Origin: Candidatus Intricatilinea gracilis
GTDB lineage: Bacteria > Pseudomonadota > Gammaproteobacteria > Burkholderiales > Burkholderiaceae_C
Reading direction: 5' to 3'
DNA: 64,000 bases
NCBI GenBank assembly: GCA_016702605.1
Contig: JADJDQ010000021.1
Span: 558,001-622,000, forward strand
The position numbers and the translations under genes are program-made. Position 1 is the stretch's first letter. Every line of letters starts with the position of its first letter. Positions 15,406 to 26,052 of this stretch are shown here, piece by piece. The notes under the pieces were generated by a model. It did no database searches and was not told the DNA's origin. It worked only from the letters and a program-made list of their open reading frames with translations.

Positions 15406-15851
15406 CCATCGTCGACCTCAAGGTGCTCGATGCCCGCATGGCCGATCAGCTGCCGGCCTATGCGACACCCGGTGCGGCCGGGCTGGATCTGCGCGCCTGT
15501 GTCGATGCACCCATCACGCTCGAGCCAGGCCAGACGGTGCTCATCCCCACCGGCCTGGCGATCCACATCGGTGATGCCGGTCTCGCCGCGATGATCCTGC
15601 CGCGTTCGGGCCTGGGGCACAAACACGGCATCGTGCTGGGCAACCTGGTCGGCCTGATCGACAGTGATTACCAGGGGCAATTGCAGGTGAGTTGCTGGAA
15701 CCGCGGGCAATCAACGTTCGTGATTGAGCCCATGGACCGGATTGCCCAGCTGGTGATCGTGCCGGTGGTGCAGGCGCAGTTCCGCCGAGTCGAGAACTTC
15801 GACACCAGCGAACGCGGCGAGGGTGGTTTCGGGTCGACCGGGCGGGGCTGA
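15402..15851 (+). CDS. dut: dUTP diphosphatase (dUTPase)
   Basis: The 149-residue trimeric enzyme hydrolyses dUTP to dUMP and keeps uracil out of DNA. All five family motifs can be seen: PGAAGLDLRAC (1), PRSGLGHKHGI (2), GNLVGLIDSDYQGQL (3), RIAQLVIVPV (4) and the flexible C-terminal ERGEGGFGSTG (5). Its ATG lies within the coaBC stop region, a conserved arrangement in betaproteobacteria. Confidence 0.97.
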   Translation: MTIVDLKVLDARMADQLPAYATPGAAGLDLRACVDAPITLEPGQTVLIPTGLAIHIGDAGLAAMILPRSGLGHKHGIVLGNLVGLIDSDYQGQLQVSCWNRGQSTFVIEPMDRIAQLVIVPVVQAQFRRVENFDTSERGEGGFGSTGRG

Positions 15852-15982
15852 GGTCAGATCGCCTCGGCAAGTGAGTCGCCACCCACGATGCGACTGCGCA
15901 GCAAGGCTGCCCAGGTGCACCCGATCAAGACAGGACAGACGAGGCAGCCTGCCTGGCTGCTTGCCGAACCTCGGCGCCGGCG

Positions 15983-16504
15983 TTAGTGGAGCAACGTGCC
16001 CGAGGGCGGTGGTGACAGCAGGGTGAAGGCCGAGTCCTCGACGCTGCCACGTTCGATTTCTGCGGCGCTGGCTTCACGCACGTCGCAGACCTCGACATCC
16101 AGCACCAGCGCGATGCCGGCCAGCGGATGGTTGCCGTCTAGCACCACATGGCTGTCGTACACCTCGGTGACGGTGTAGATGGCGTCGCGCCGCAGGTCGG
16201 GTGTGGTGGCGCCGGGCGGCGGGCCATCGAACTGCATGCCGGGCGAGACTTCGCTCGGGAAGATGGCACGTTCTTCGAAGAACACCAGGTCGGCGTCGTA
16301 TTGACCGAAGGCCTGGTCGGGTTCGAGCTTGACGCGGGTCTTGTAACCGACCGGCTGGTCGGCCAGTTCTTCTTCGACCTTGGCCAGCAGGTCGTCACCG
16401 CCGTAGAAGAATTCGATCGGTTCGGCGAGCTCGTCGATGAGTTCGCCTTGGGCATCTTCGAGCCGCCAGCGCAGGCTCACGACGCAAGGGGCGTGTATCA
16501 GCAT
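15983..16504 (-). CDS. SlyD-like FKBP-type peptidyl-prolyl cis-trans isomerase
   Basis: The protein is 173 residues. The N-terminus (CVVSLRWRLEDAQGELIDEL), the segment EFFYGGDDLLAKVEEELADQ and the flap region (GYKTRVKLEPDQAFGQYD) match SlyD/FkpB-type FKBPs. The inserted IF chaperone domain and the return strand with NHPLAGIALVLDVEVCDVREA (family N-x-P-L-A-G motif) are intact. It should act as a cytoplasmic folding helper. The His-rich metal-binding tail of E. coli SlyD is absent; the tail here is short and Ser/Pro-rich. Confidence 0.9.
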   Translation of the reverse strand: MLIHAPCVVSLRWRLEDAQGELIDELAEPIEFFYGGDDLLAKVEEELADQPVGYKTRVKLEPDQAFGQYDADLVFFEERAIFPSEVSPGMQFDGPPPGATTPDLRRDAIYTVTEVYDSHVVLDGNHPLAGIALVLDVEVCDVREASAAEIERGSVEDSAFTLLSPPPSGTLLH

Positions 16505-16693
16505 GGCTCACATCATCTCATGCGAGTGTGTCGATCTTGGCGCAGTGGCGCCTGCGCAAGTGGTCGCGTGACCGTGTGCGACCGGGCGCCCGGAGTGAAA
16601 CGCCGGGGCCCCGGTCCAGGTCAGGTTTGACCGGCATCGCAACGCTGTGCCAGGTGGCGCCGAACCGACCTCGGCGCTGACTAACATGCCGGG

Positions 16694-17914
16694 ATGACAA
16701 ACGACCTCGCTCCCGTTGCCGCGCAAGCCCAGCGCGCACCTTTGCCCGACGAACCCTGCGAGATGCTGGGTGGGCTCACGCCACAACAATTCATGCGCCA
16801 GTACTGGCAGAAGAAGCCCCTGCTCGTGCGGCAGGCGCTGGCCGGCATGCCGCCGCCGCTCAGCCGTGCCGAGGTGTTCAAGCTTGCCGCGCGAGAAGAT
16901 GTCGAATCACGCTTCGTGGCACGCACCGGCAAAGGCCGAGCAACACGCTGGACGCTGGGTCACGGCCCATTGCCCCGGCGCAGCCTGCCGCCGCTGACTC
17001 AGCCGGGCTGGACGGTGCTGGTGCAGGGCCTGAACCAGCACCTGCCGGCGGCCGATGCACTGATGGCACGGTTCCGGTTCATCCCCCAGGCGCGGCTGGA
17101 TGACCTGATGGTGTCCTGGGCCACCGACGGTGGCGGTGTCGGCCCGCACTTCGACAGCTACGACGTGTTCCTGATCCAGGTGCAAGGCCAGCGCCGCTGG
17201 CGCATCGGGCGTATGGACGATGCCAGGCTGCGGCCGAACATGCCTCTCAAGATCATCGCCAACTTCCGCGCCGAAGAAGAATTCGTGCTGTCACCCGGCG
17301 ACATGTTGTATCTGCCACCACGCTGGGCCCACGACGGCGACGCCGTCGGTGGTGACTGCATGACCTGTTCGGTTGGATTCCGGTCACCGGCGCGCGAGGA
17401 ACTGGCCCGCGAGGTGCTGCTGCGCCTGGCCGATGGGCTGGACGACCCCGAAGTGCCAGGCCCTACCGCCACACCGGCTGGCGATCGGTATCACGACCCG
17501 AAACAGGCGGCGGTGACCGAGCCGGGCCGCGTGCCGGCACAACTGATTGCGTTTGCCGAAGCTGGCGTCAAGGCGGCGTTGAAAGAGCCGGGTGCCTTGA
17601 AACGAGCGTTGGGCGAGTTCCTGAGCGAACCCAAGGCCAGCGTGAGTTTCCCGGCGGCCGAGCCATTGGTGGCAGGGCAAGGTGTCGCACTGTCGTCCTG
17701 CAGTTGCATGCTTTACGACGACGACCACGTGTTCCTCAACGGCGAGGCCTGGAACGCCAGTGGCGCCGATGCACGTGACCTGCGGGAACTGGCCGACCAG
17801 CGACGGCTGGATGCCCTGCGCATCACCAAGGCCAGTGTCAGCCTGCGTCGGCAACTGGCCACCTGGGTCGAATGTGGCTGGTTGATCAGGGTAGATCCGG
17901 ATGGCGCGACCTAG
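16694..17914 (+). CDS. roxA: Cupin/JmjC-type ribosomal protein L16 arginine hydroxylase
   Basis: The 406-residue protein matches the YcfD/RoxA family of 2-oxoglutarate- and Fe(II)-dependent oxygenases that hydroxylate an arginine of ribosomal protein L16. The N-terminal GGLTPQQFMRQYWQKKPLLV is typical. The iron triad is His152-x-Asp154 (GPHFDSYDVFLIQVQGQRRW) and His213 (YLPPRWAHDGDAV). A C-terminal winged-helix-like region of about 150 residues follows. Starts are supported by the ATG just before the conserved N-terminus. It stands alone between an FKBP gene and a small lipoprotein gene. Confidence 0.92.
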   Translation: MTNDLAPVAAQAQRAPLPDEPCEMLGGLTPQQFMRQYWQKKPLLVRQALAGMPPPLSRAEVFKLAAREDVESRFVARTGKGRATRWTLGHGPLPRRSLPPLTQPGWTVLVQGLNQHLPAADALMARFRFIPQARLDDLMVSWATDGGGVGPHFDSYDVFLIQVQGQRRWRIGRMDDARLRPNMPLKIIANFRAEEEFVLSPGDMLYLPPRWAHDGDAVGGDCMTCSVGFRSPAREELAREVLLRLADGLDDPEVPGPTATPAGDRYHDPKQAAVTEPGRVPAQLIAFAEAGVKAALKEPGALKRALGEFLSEPKASVSFPAAEPLVAGQGVALSSCSCMLYDDDHVFLNGEAWNASGADARDLRELADQRRLDALRITKASVSLRRQLATWVECGWLIRVDPDGAT

Positions 17915-17998
17915 TCTGAGGCAGGTTGTTTTGTTCCGACGCGCAGGCTAGAGCCCCGCACTGGTGCGCCAGGGCTGGCCTCACATTGTCTACACATG

Positions 17999-18004
17999 TA
18001 TAAT
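17999..18004 (+). promoter_or_regulatory. Consensus -10 box upstream of the small lipoprotein gene
   Basis: A perfect TATAAT stands in a relatively AT-rich gap (17915-18173). The -35 region at normal spacing is weak. The likely transcript would carry a 5' leader of about 160 nt before the lipoprotein ATG at 18174; the leader includes a T-rich run at 18039-18052. No known riboswitch was recognised. Confidence 0.5.
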
Positions 18005-18173
18005 CTGCGGCTGGACGTGAACCACCTCGTGTGGTTTTCGTCTTTTTTTCGGATTGGACGACGTTGTTAGGCATTGCGTTCTGGCCCTTTTGCTGGCCGC
18101 CGCAGCGCTGAGTGGTCCATCGGTTTCCGGTGATTTGTCGATACTAAACTGCACTTTTTGAGGATACCAAGCA

Positions 18174-18374
18174 ATGAACAAGCTTCTGATGGCCGCCCTG
18201 ATCGCTACTTTCGCCCTCGCCGCCTGCGGCAAGAAGGAAGAGCCGGTTGCTGCCCCCGCTCCTGCTGCTGCTGCACCGGCTTCGGCCCCTGTTGCTGAAG
18301 CCGCTTCGGCTCCCGCCGCTGACGCTGCTTCGGCGCCTGCCGCTGACGCTGCTTCCGCTGCTGCGTCGAAGTAA
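18174..18374 (+). CDS. Small Ala/Pro-rich lipoprotein
   Basis: This 66-residue precursor has a type II signal peptide (MNKLLMAALIATFALAAC) with the lipobox LAAC. The mature peptide begins CGKKEEPV and is otherwise a low-complexity Ala/Pro/Ser chain built from a roughly 8-residue repeat (AASAPAAD), reflected in a 24-bp DNA repeat at 18301-18354. It should be lipid-anchored in the cell envelope. Similar short lipoproteins are common in Burkholderiales and have no known function. The gene has its own promoter-like -10 box and a strong terminator, so it appears to be monocistronic. Confidence 0.85.
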   Translation: MNKLLMAALIATFALAACGKKEEPVAAPAPAAAAPASAPVAEAASAPAADAASAPAADAASAAASK

Positions 18375-18425
18375 TCAGAGCCCTTTCGCTCTGATCACAA
18401 AAAAGCCGCCTACGGGCGGCTTTTT
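18374..18425 (+). terminator. Tandem hairpins with U-tract after the lipoprotein gene
   Basis: The first hairpin is ATCAGAGC/GCTCTGAT (18374-18381 with 18388-18395). The second is a classical intrinsic terminator: AAAAGCCGCC, loop TACG-like, GGCGGCTTTTT (stem 18405-18410 with 18415-18420, T-run from 18421). The A-run before the stem lets it work in both directions, also for transcripts from bamC. Confidence 0.9.
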
Positions 18426-18502
18426 GTTGTCCTGGGAATCTGTCGACCGGCATGGACTGCGGTGCTGCCGCGCCGTGGCGCGCGGCTAGACACTGCAGCG
18501 CA

Positions 18503-19702
18503 TCAACGCAGTTCGGCCAAAAGCAACTGAACGATGTTGCGCGCCGATTCGCTGCTCTGCGGCGCACCCTGCGAGTCGAAGATGGCCACGACGCTGCTCT
18601 TGCCTTCGGCTTGCACGCCGACTCGGTAGCGCGTGCCCGAATAGTCTTCTTTCTTTGCCCCGCTGAAGAGTCTGGCGAAAAAGCCGGGCTCTTCCTTGCC
18701 GGCCAGCTTGGGGTCGACATAACGCACGTAATACAAGCCTTGACCACGATCGCGGTCCTCGACTGTGAAGCCGTTACGGTCCAACGCCAGGCCGACACGT
18801 CGCCAGGCGCGGCTGAAGTCATCGTCGACCTGCAGCGTGGCGGCCGGGCGGCCTTCTAGCAACCGCGCCCGCGCAGGGGAATCAGGTGCCTTGGTGACGG
18901 CGCGTGCAGCGGCAGCCAAAGCTGCCTGGTCCGGCGCAGGCGTTGCCGCCGCCTCGGAGGGCGGCGCCAGGAAAAGCATCAGTCTGCCGAGCATTTCGGC
19001 TTCTAGCTGTGGATCGCCGGAGATCTGCTGCCAGCGTGTGTTCTCGGTGCGCTCTCCAGTCGACGACACCTGAACCTCCCGTGCCCCACGGTGGCTGATG
19101 TAGATCTCGGTCGAGTTGCTCGAGGTGCTGCGTTCCATGCGCAGGCGATAACGATCACGCTCGCCCGTGTCGAACAAGCCGTCGACGACTCGCCCAATGG
19201 TGCGGCGCACGATGTCTTGCGGGAGTTTTGCGCGGTTTTCCGCCCAGTCGGTTTCCATCAGCCCGAGTTCGGGTTTGTCAGTGGCGACCACGAAGCCGGC
19301 AGAGGACCAGAAGTTGCGAAGTTGTGGCCACAACTGTTCGGGTGCTTGTGCCACCGCAAGCCAGCGTTGCGAACCGGCTCGTTCGATGCGGACGCTTCCG
19401 GATGAAACGGGAGCCACCACGCCACCCGGAGTCGGTGCGGCGCTCTTGGGAGGGACGGATGTGGCAGCCTGGATCGCGGCCGCACTCACAGCCACACCGG
19501 CGGCGGGCTGATAACGCGGGTCGCCCGACAGCTGGGTCAGGTCGGGTGGCACCTCGAGGGGCTGGGCCCTGACGGCCGCGGTGCGGTAGTCGACCTTGGC
19601 CGGCGTGACCATTTCGGACACGGCTGAACAGCCGGCAAGCACGCCGGCGCCCGTGAGGATGAGTGCGAGCGAGCGCAGCTCGTTGGCTTGGGAACGTGGC
19701 AT
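18503..19702 (-). CDS. bamC: Outer-membrane assembly lipoprotein BamC (NlpB)
   Basis: The 399-residue lipoprotein belongs to the BAM complex that inserts beta-barrel proteins into the outer membrane. The signal peptide ends in the lipobox LAGC (LALILTGAGVLAGC). A BamC-type conserved unstructured segment follows (VDYRTAAVRAQPLEVPPDLT), then two helix-grip domains (WLAVAQAPEQLWPQLRNFW and FSRAWRRVGLALDRNGFTVE) with GLYYVRYVDP between. The start was set at the ATG next to the signal peptide; a longer frame upstream has no such signal. It lies 77 bp downstream of dapA, the conserved dapA-bamC order. Confidence 0.93.
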   Translation of the reverse strand: MPRSQANELRSLALILTGAGVLAGCSAVSEMVTPAKVDYRTAAVRAQPLEVPPDLTQLSGDPRYQPAAGVAVSAAAIQAATSVPPKSAAPTPGGVVAPVSSGSVRIERAGSQRWLAVAQAPEQLWPQLRNFWSSAGFVVATDKPELGLMETDWAENRAKLPQDIVRRTIGRVVDGLFDTGERDRYRLRMERSTSSNSTEIYISHRGAREVQVSSTGERTENTRWQQISGDPQLEAEMLGRLMLFLAPPSEAAATPAPDQAALAAAARAVTKAPDSPARARLLEGRPAATLQVDDDFSRAWRRVGLALDRNGFTVEDRDRGQGLYYVRYVDPKLAGKEEPGFFARLFSGAKKEDYSGTRYRVGVQAEGKSSVVAIFDSQGAPQSSESARNIVQLLLAELR

Positions 19703-19779
19703 CAAGTTGCAGGCACTCCAGGGGAAATCAGCCGCCCATGGATACGGGCGGAAGCGGCGCCCCAGCGGGCGCCCGGCGA

Positions 19780-20661
19780 TCAGAGCAGGCCGGCCTCGCG
19801 CAGCGCGGCTTCGAGTGCCGGCACCAGGGCCGGCGACATGTCGACCATGGGCAAGCGCAGCGTCGGGCCACACAGGCCCAACCGGGTCATGGCCCACTTC
19901 ACCGGCATGGGATTGGGTTCGACGAACAACTGCTTGTGCAGTGCAAGCAGGCGCAGATGGATCTCGGCCGCGCCTCGTGCATCACCGGCCACTGCCGCCT
20001 TGCACAGCTGCGCCATGGCGCGCGGTGCAATGTTGGCCGTGACGCTCACGTTGCCCTGGCCGCCCATCAGCATCAGCGCCACAGCCGTGCCGTCGTCACC
20101 CGAGTAGATGCCGAAGTGCCTGGGGCGTTGCTTGATCAGCCAGCAGGCGCGTTCGATGTTGCCGGTGGCTTCCTTGACGCCGATGATGCCGGGCACCTGG
20201 GCCAGGCGCAGCGTGGTCTCGGGCAACATGTCGGCCACGGTGCGGCCGGGCACGTTGTACAGCACCATCGGAATGTCGACCGCTTCGGCGATGGCGCTGA
20301 AGTGACGGTAGATGCCTTCCTGGCTGGGCTTGTTGTAATAGGGCACGACGCTGAGCGTGCAGTCGGCACCGACCTTCTTGGCGTAACGCGACAACTCGAT
20401 CGCCTCGCGCGTCGAATTGCCGCCGGCACCGGCCATCACGGGCACACGCCCGGCCGTTTGTTCAACCGCGACGCGGATGATCTCGCAATGTTCTTCCACC
20501 GACACGGTGGGTGATTCGCCGGTCGTGCCGACCACGCCGATGCAGGCCGTGCCTTCGGCGATGTGCCAGTCGATCAGACGGCGCAGGGTCGGGTAGTCGA
20601 CGTTGCCGTCCTCGAGCATCGGCGTGACCAGTGCCACGATGCTGCCTTCGATGGGGTTCAT
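19780..20661 (-). CDS. dapA: 4-hydroxy-tetrahydrodipicolinate synthase
   Basis: The 293-residue aldolase condenses pyruvate with aspartate semialdehyde, the first committed step of lysine and diaminopimelate synthesis. Visible motifs are GTTGESPTVSVEEH near residues 44-57, the catalytic-Tyr loop VVPYYNKPSQEG, the Tyr in MVLYNVPGRT and the Schiff-base lysine in GIIGVKEATGN. The ATG start begins at MNPIEGSIVALVTPM; an ATG five codons upstream is less likely. It precedes bamC on the same strand. Confidence 0.97.
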   Translation of the reverse strand: MNPIEGSIVALVTPMLEDGNVDYPTLRRLIDWHIAEGTACIGVVGTTGESPTVSVEEHCEIIRVAVEQTAGRVPVMAGAGGNSTREAIELSRYAKKVGADCTLSVVPYYNKPSQEGIYRHFSAIAEAVDIPMVLYNVPGRTVADMLPETTLRLAQVPGIIGVKEATGNIERACWLIKQRPRHFGIYSGDDGTAVALMLMGGQGNVSVTANIAPRAMAQLCKAAVAGDARGAAEIHLRLLALHKQLFVEPNPMPVKWAMTRLGLCGPTLRLPMVDMSPALVPALEAALREAGLL

Positions 20662-20766
20662 GCTGCAAGTCCTCAAGAGGCGCGGATTCTAGCTGTGACA
20701 TCCGGCCTGTCCGGCCCGGCCGACCGGGGCATACCCGAGGGTGGTGATCGCCCGAATCGTGCCTGG

Positions 20767-21426
20767 TCAGGGTCGGTCGATGTCTGGCAGACGCAGGTGA
20801 CGCGGCCAGGCTGCGGCCGCGTCACCTGCCCCGGCGTCGGGCGCTGCCTGCAGCGGTTTGTGGGCACACAGGCGCTGCAAGCGGCGCAGCGGCTCCTGGG
20901 AAGACCAGCCGTCTTCGTAGCCCAACACCTGCAGCCCCGGCCGGACCAGGGTCAACAGTTCACCGGGCGCCAGCAGGAATTCGGGCCGGCTGGGCCGCCC
21001 GACGGTCTCCTGCCCGAGTGCGAAGGTCTCGTAGATCAGCAGACCACCCGGCGCCACCGCGTCGATCAGCTGCCCAAACAGAGCGCGCCACAGGTAGTTG
21101 GTGACCAGCACCAGGTCGAACTGGTGGCCAGGCAGTGGCCAGGCGCCGGCTTCGAGGTCGGCGCACAAGGTGGAGACGCCGTCCAGTCCCGACAGGCCCG
21201 CCAGCGCGCGGGCGTCACGATCGAGCGCTGTCACACGCAGGCCGTTAGATGCCAGCCAGCGCACATGGCGCCCGCCGCCGCAGGCAAGGTCGAGGGCGCT
21301 GCGGCCCGGTGCAAGCAGGTGTCGCCAGCGCAGCAACCAGTCCGATGGTGATCCGCCGCCGTGTACGGCGGTCGCCACGACGGCATCGGTTGTGCCCGTG
21401 TGATCGGCTGGTTCGGCGGCACTCAA
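20767..21426 (-). CDS. Class I SAM-dependent methyltransferase
   Basis: The coding frame runs from a TTG codon that overlaps the stop of the upstream 49-residue gene (TTGA), giving 219 residues; a GTG at 21378 is an alternative start. The SAM-binding motif I is clear (ALDLACGGGRHVRWLA), followed by an acidic motif II (VTALDRD) and motif IV-like FDLVLVTNYLWRALF, then LLIYETFALGQE. The substrate is unknown; the TehB/UbiE-like arrangement suggests a small molecule. It is last in an MFS, 49-aa protein, methyltransferase series and 105 bp ahead of dapA. Confidence 0.85.
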   Translation of the reverse strand: MSAAEPADHTGTTDAVVATAVHGGGSPSDWLLRWRHLLAPGRSALDLACGGGRHVRWLASNGLRVTALDRDARALAGLSGLDGVSTLCADLEAGAWPLPGHQFDLVLVTNYLWRALFGQLIDAVAPGGLLIYETFALGQETVGRPSRPEFLLAPGELLTLVRPGLQVLGYEDGWSSQEPLRRLQRLCAHKPLQAAPDAGAGDAAAAWPRHLRLPDIDRP

Positions 21427-21572
21427 AAACAGCTCCAGAAGCGGTTCGCCAGATCGACCACCATGGTCGGCTGCAGGTAGGCCCAGAACACCGCGGCCAG
21501 CACCATCAGCACTACCGCCCACATCAACAGGTGTTTGCCCACCTTGCCCAGATCCAACGTGATGGATGGCAT
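21423..21572 (-). CDS. 49-residue membrane protein
   Basis: The short frame encodes MPSITLDLGKVGKHLL, then a hydrophobic helix (MWAVVLMVLAAVFWAYLQ) and a C-terminal tail PTMVVDLANRFWSCF. One membrane segment is predicted. It starts 12 bp after the MFS stop codon, and its own stop overlaps the methyltransferase TTG start, so it is packed as an operon gene. There is no clear ribosome-binding site; coupling from the MFS gene is likely. No function is known to me. Confidence 0.65.
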   Translation of the reverse strand: MPSITLDLGKVGKHLLMWAVVLMVLAAVFWAYLQPTMVVDLANRFWSCF

Positions 21573-21584
21573 GGCAGCGCCGCG

Positions 21585-22829
21585 TCAGGCAGCGGCCGGC
21601 ACGGCCGCAGGGCGCACCACCGGCCCTTCGCGCACCGGCAAGTTGATAAGTGCCGCAGCCACGCCCAGTGCCACGGCGATCCACCAGACGATGTCGTAGT
21701 TGCCGGTGGCGTCGTACAGGCGTCCACCCAGCCACACGCCCATGAAACTGCCGATCTGGTGGCTGAAGAAGACGATGCCACCGAGCATGGACATGTACTG
21801 CACGCCGAACATCTGTGCCACCACCGCGTTGGTGGGTGGCACGGTCGACAGCCACAACAGGCCCATCACCGAGGCAAACACGTAGACCGACATCGGCGTG
21901 AGCGGCGCCAGCAGGAACACCACGATGGTGACCGCCCGCAGCGCGTAGATGCCCGACAGGATGTAGCGCTTGGGCATGTGTTGACCCAGCACACCGGCGC
22001 CGTAGGTGCCGAACACATTGAAAAGGCCGATCAGTGCCAGCGCCGTGCTGGCCACCTGAGGCGCCAGGCCGTGGTCCTTGAGGTAACTCGGCATGTGCAC
22101 ACCGATGAAGACCACCTGGAAGCCGCAGACGAAATACCCCGCCGTGAGCAGCAGGAAGCTGTTGTGCGCAAAGGCCTCGCGCAGCGCCGCAGCGATGCTC
22201 TGCTTGGGCTTGGCCGGCCCGCCTGCCAGTTGCGGCTCCTTCAGGCCGAATGCCAATGGCATGATCATCAACGCCGCGCAGCCCAGCAGCACCAGCGCCT
22301 CCTGCCAGCCCAGGGTGCCGATCATCCAGGTCTCGAGCGGCACCATCAGGAACTGGCCGAACGAGCCGGCGGCGGCCGTCACACCCATGGCCCAGGATCG
22401 TTTGTCGGCCGACACGTTGCGGCCGATCACGCCGTAGATCACCGCATAGGTGCAGCCCGACTGCGCCATGCCGATCAGCACACCGGCGCTGCCGGTGAAG
22501 GCCAGGCCCGAGGTCGACACGGCCATCAGCACCAGCCCCGCGGCATACAGCAGGCTGCCGATGATGAGCACCCTGAAAGCGCCCATACGATCGGCCAGCG
22601 CGCCGGCAAACGGTCCGGCGATGCCCCACATCAGGTTCTGGATCGCCAGTGCGAAGGCGAAGGTTTCGCGGCTCCAGCCGCGGTCACCGGTGATGGGCGC
22701 CAGCCACAGGCCGAAGCCGTGGCGTATGCCCATCGACAGGGTGACGATCATGGCGCCACAGATCAGCACCTGCTTCATCGACAGGCGCGCCGGTTCGGCG
22801 CTTGCCGACAGGGGGGGATTCGAACTCAT
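21585..22829 (-). CDS. MFS transporter
   Basis: The 414-residue major facilitator protein has twelve hydrophobic segments, an N-terminal loop 2-3 motif A (GPFAGALADRMGAFRVLIIG), SGCTYAVIYGVIGRNVSADKRSWAMGV after helix 4, and a hydrophilic loop in the middle (LKEPQLAGGPAKPKQS). The layout resembles the monocarboxylate/oxalate-type MFS proteins (OFA-like), but the substrate cannot be assigned. It leads a three-gene set with a 49-residue membrane protein and a methyltransferase. Confidence 0.88.
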   Translation of the reverse strand: MSSNPPLSASAEPARLSMKQVLICGAMIVTLSMGIRHGFGLWLAPITGDRGWSRETFAFALAIQNLMWGIAGPFAGALADRMGAFRVLIIGSLLYAAGLVLMAVSTSGLAFTGSAGVLIGMAQSGCTYAVIYGVIGRNVSADKRSWAMGVTAAAGSFGQFLMVPLETWMIGTLGWQEALVLLGCAALMIMPLAFGLKEPQLAGGPAKPKQSIAAALREAFAHNSFLLLTAGYFVCGFQVVFIGVHMPSYLKDHGLAPQVASTALALIGLFNVFGTYGAGVLGQHMPKRYILSGIYALRAVTIVVFLLAPLTPMSVYVFASVMGLLWLSTVPPTNAVVAQMFGVQYMSMLGGIVFFSHQIGSFMGVWLGGRLYDATGNYDIVWWIAVALGVAAALINLPVREGPVVRPAAVPAAA

Positions 22830-22946
22830 CGAATCACTTTAGCTCAGGCCCTGCGGCCCGGTTGGCACACTGGCGACGCCTGATGGTGTGGGTACACGCG
22901 TGCCGTTTTCGGGCGGGCCGGGCTGGCCGCACCCGTGTTGGTCACC

Positions 22947-23672
22947 TCAGAAACGCAGGCCGAACTTCAGGCCATAGCTGGTGTCTTCACCCGTCTTGTC
23001 ACCTTCCAGGGCCAGGTTGACCAGGCCGAAGTTGACGTTCAAACCGGCGAACACCTTGCTGAGGTTGAACTTTTCGCTTGTAAGGCCAACCACGTCGGGC
23101 GTCGACTTCACCGCCACCTGGCCGAAGCCAGCGTAGGGAGTGAACATTGCAAAGCCCTTGGAAATTGACAAGTCGACACCGGTTGTGCGCAGCTTGAGTT
23201 TGTCCACGCCCGACAGGAAGGTGCCCGACAGCCGCACCGCCAGCGCCGGCATGACGGTGCTGCCCGGCACGAAGGCCCAGCGCAACTCACCGCCGGTGCT
23301 GCGGATGTTGGTGGTCGGCAGGCTGCTGATCGACAGGCCCAGATCGATGTCGAAGGGCAGGCCCTTGTGGGCACGCACGGACACCATCGGCAGGTTCTTG
23401 GGCGTGGTCGAACCGCTGGTTGCCGCATTGAAAGCAGCGCCGTTCTTGACGCGGGTATTGGAGGCAGCGATACCGATGTCGAAACCGGTGATGCCCAGGC
23501 CTTCGGCCGGCACCAGCCCCTTGTAGGACAGTGCCGAGCCCAGGTCTTCACTCAGCAGGCGGAACTGCGCCTGATTGAGCGCGTCGATCGAGTTCACATC
23601 GGCGGCCTGGGCCAGGCCGGCGGTGGCGAGGGTGGCGCACAGGGCAGCCAGGGTGGAGGTGGAAAACTTCAT
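22947..23672 (-). CDS. Outer-membrane beta-barrel-like protein
   Basis: The 241-residue protein begins with a signal peptide (MKFSTSTLAALCATLATAGLAQA) behind a good ribosome-binding site (AAGGG, then GATAGACC). The mature part alternates short amphipathic strands (FDIGIAASNT, FDIDLGLSISSLP, ALAVRLSGTFLSG, FTPYAGFGQVAV, VNFGLVNLALEGD) and ends in the barrel-type terminal strand SYGLKFGLRF with C-terminal Phe. It should be an outer-membrane protein of about ten strands. No family could be named. It stands alone and diverges from parE. Confidence 0.8.
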   Translation of the reverse strand: MKFSTSTLAALCATLATAGLAQAADVNSIDALNQAQFRLLSEDLGSALSYKGLVPAEGLGITGFDIGIAASNTRVKNGAAFNAATSGSTTPKNLPMVSVRAHKGLPFDIDLGLSISSLPTTNIRSTGGELRWAFVPGSTVMPALAVRLSGTFLSGVDKLKLRTTGVDLSISKGFAMFTPYAGFGQVAVKSTPDVVGLTSEKFNLSKVFAGLNVNFGLVNLALEGDKTGEDTSYGLKFGLRF

Positions 23673-23877
23673 GGTCTATCCCTTGCGAAAGGTGGCGTTA
23701 GGTCGAAACACCGGGCTGTGTTGCCATCTGGCGACAGGCAGCCCGACTGCACGGCGGCCGCAAGGCTAGCACCGTCGCCTCGGGCAAACCCTGGGTAAGG
23801 CCAGCGTGGTGACGTCTGTTCACCAAGCCGACTCGCCCGCGGCGGCGTTTGTGGCGTGCTCCCTACAATCGCGCGCC

Positions 23878-25923
<2,046 letters not shown>

Positions 25924-25983
25924 TGCCAATCTCGGCTGCAATGCAGCTTGTTCCTGAAATCGCCTGGACGCTGCGATAAACTG

Positions 25984-26007
25984 ATATTGACCAAGCTTGG
26001 TCAATAT
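25984..26007. promoter_or_regulatory. Perfect 24-bp palindrome upstream of the toxin-antitoxin pair
   Basis: The half site ATATTGACCAAG is followed by its exact reverse complement, centred on an AAGCTT (HindIII) sequence. It lies 45 bp before the GTG start of the antitoxin gene in a short AT-richer gap. Phd/VapB-type antitoxins repress their own promoter through such palindromes, so this is the likely autoregulatory operator. Because it is a perfect 24-bp palindrome, it could also form a strong hairpin in RNA. Confidence 0.75.
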
Positions 26008-26052
26008 GTCGGGTTGCGGAGCGACTCACAAAGATCGCGAGGGACCGTCACT

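Noticed and set aside
17915..18173. A riboswitch in the leader of the small lipoprotein gene
   Set aside because: Only a T-rich run and weak pairing were seen, with no known aptamer pattern.
20767..22629. A single 620-residue minus-strand protein covering methyltransferase and MFS
   Set aside because: Only its C-terminal third is a real methyltransferase; the rest is the wrong frame of the MFS gene and the 49-residue gene.
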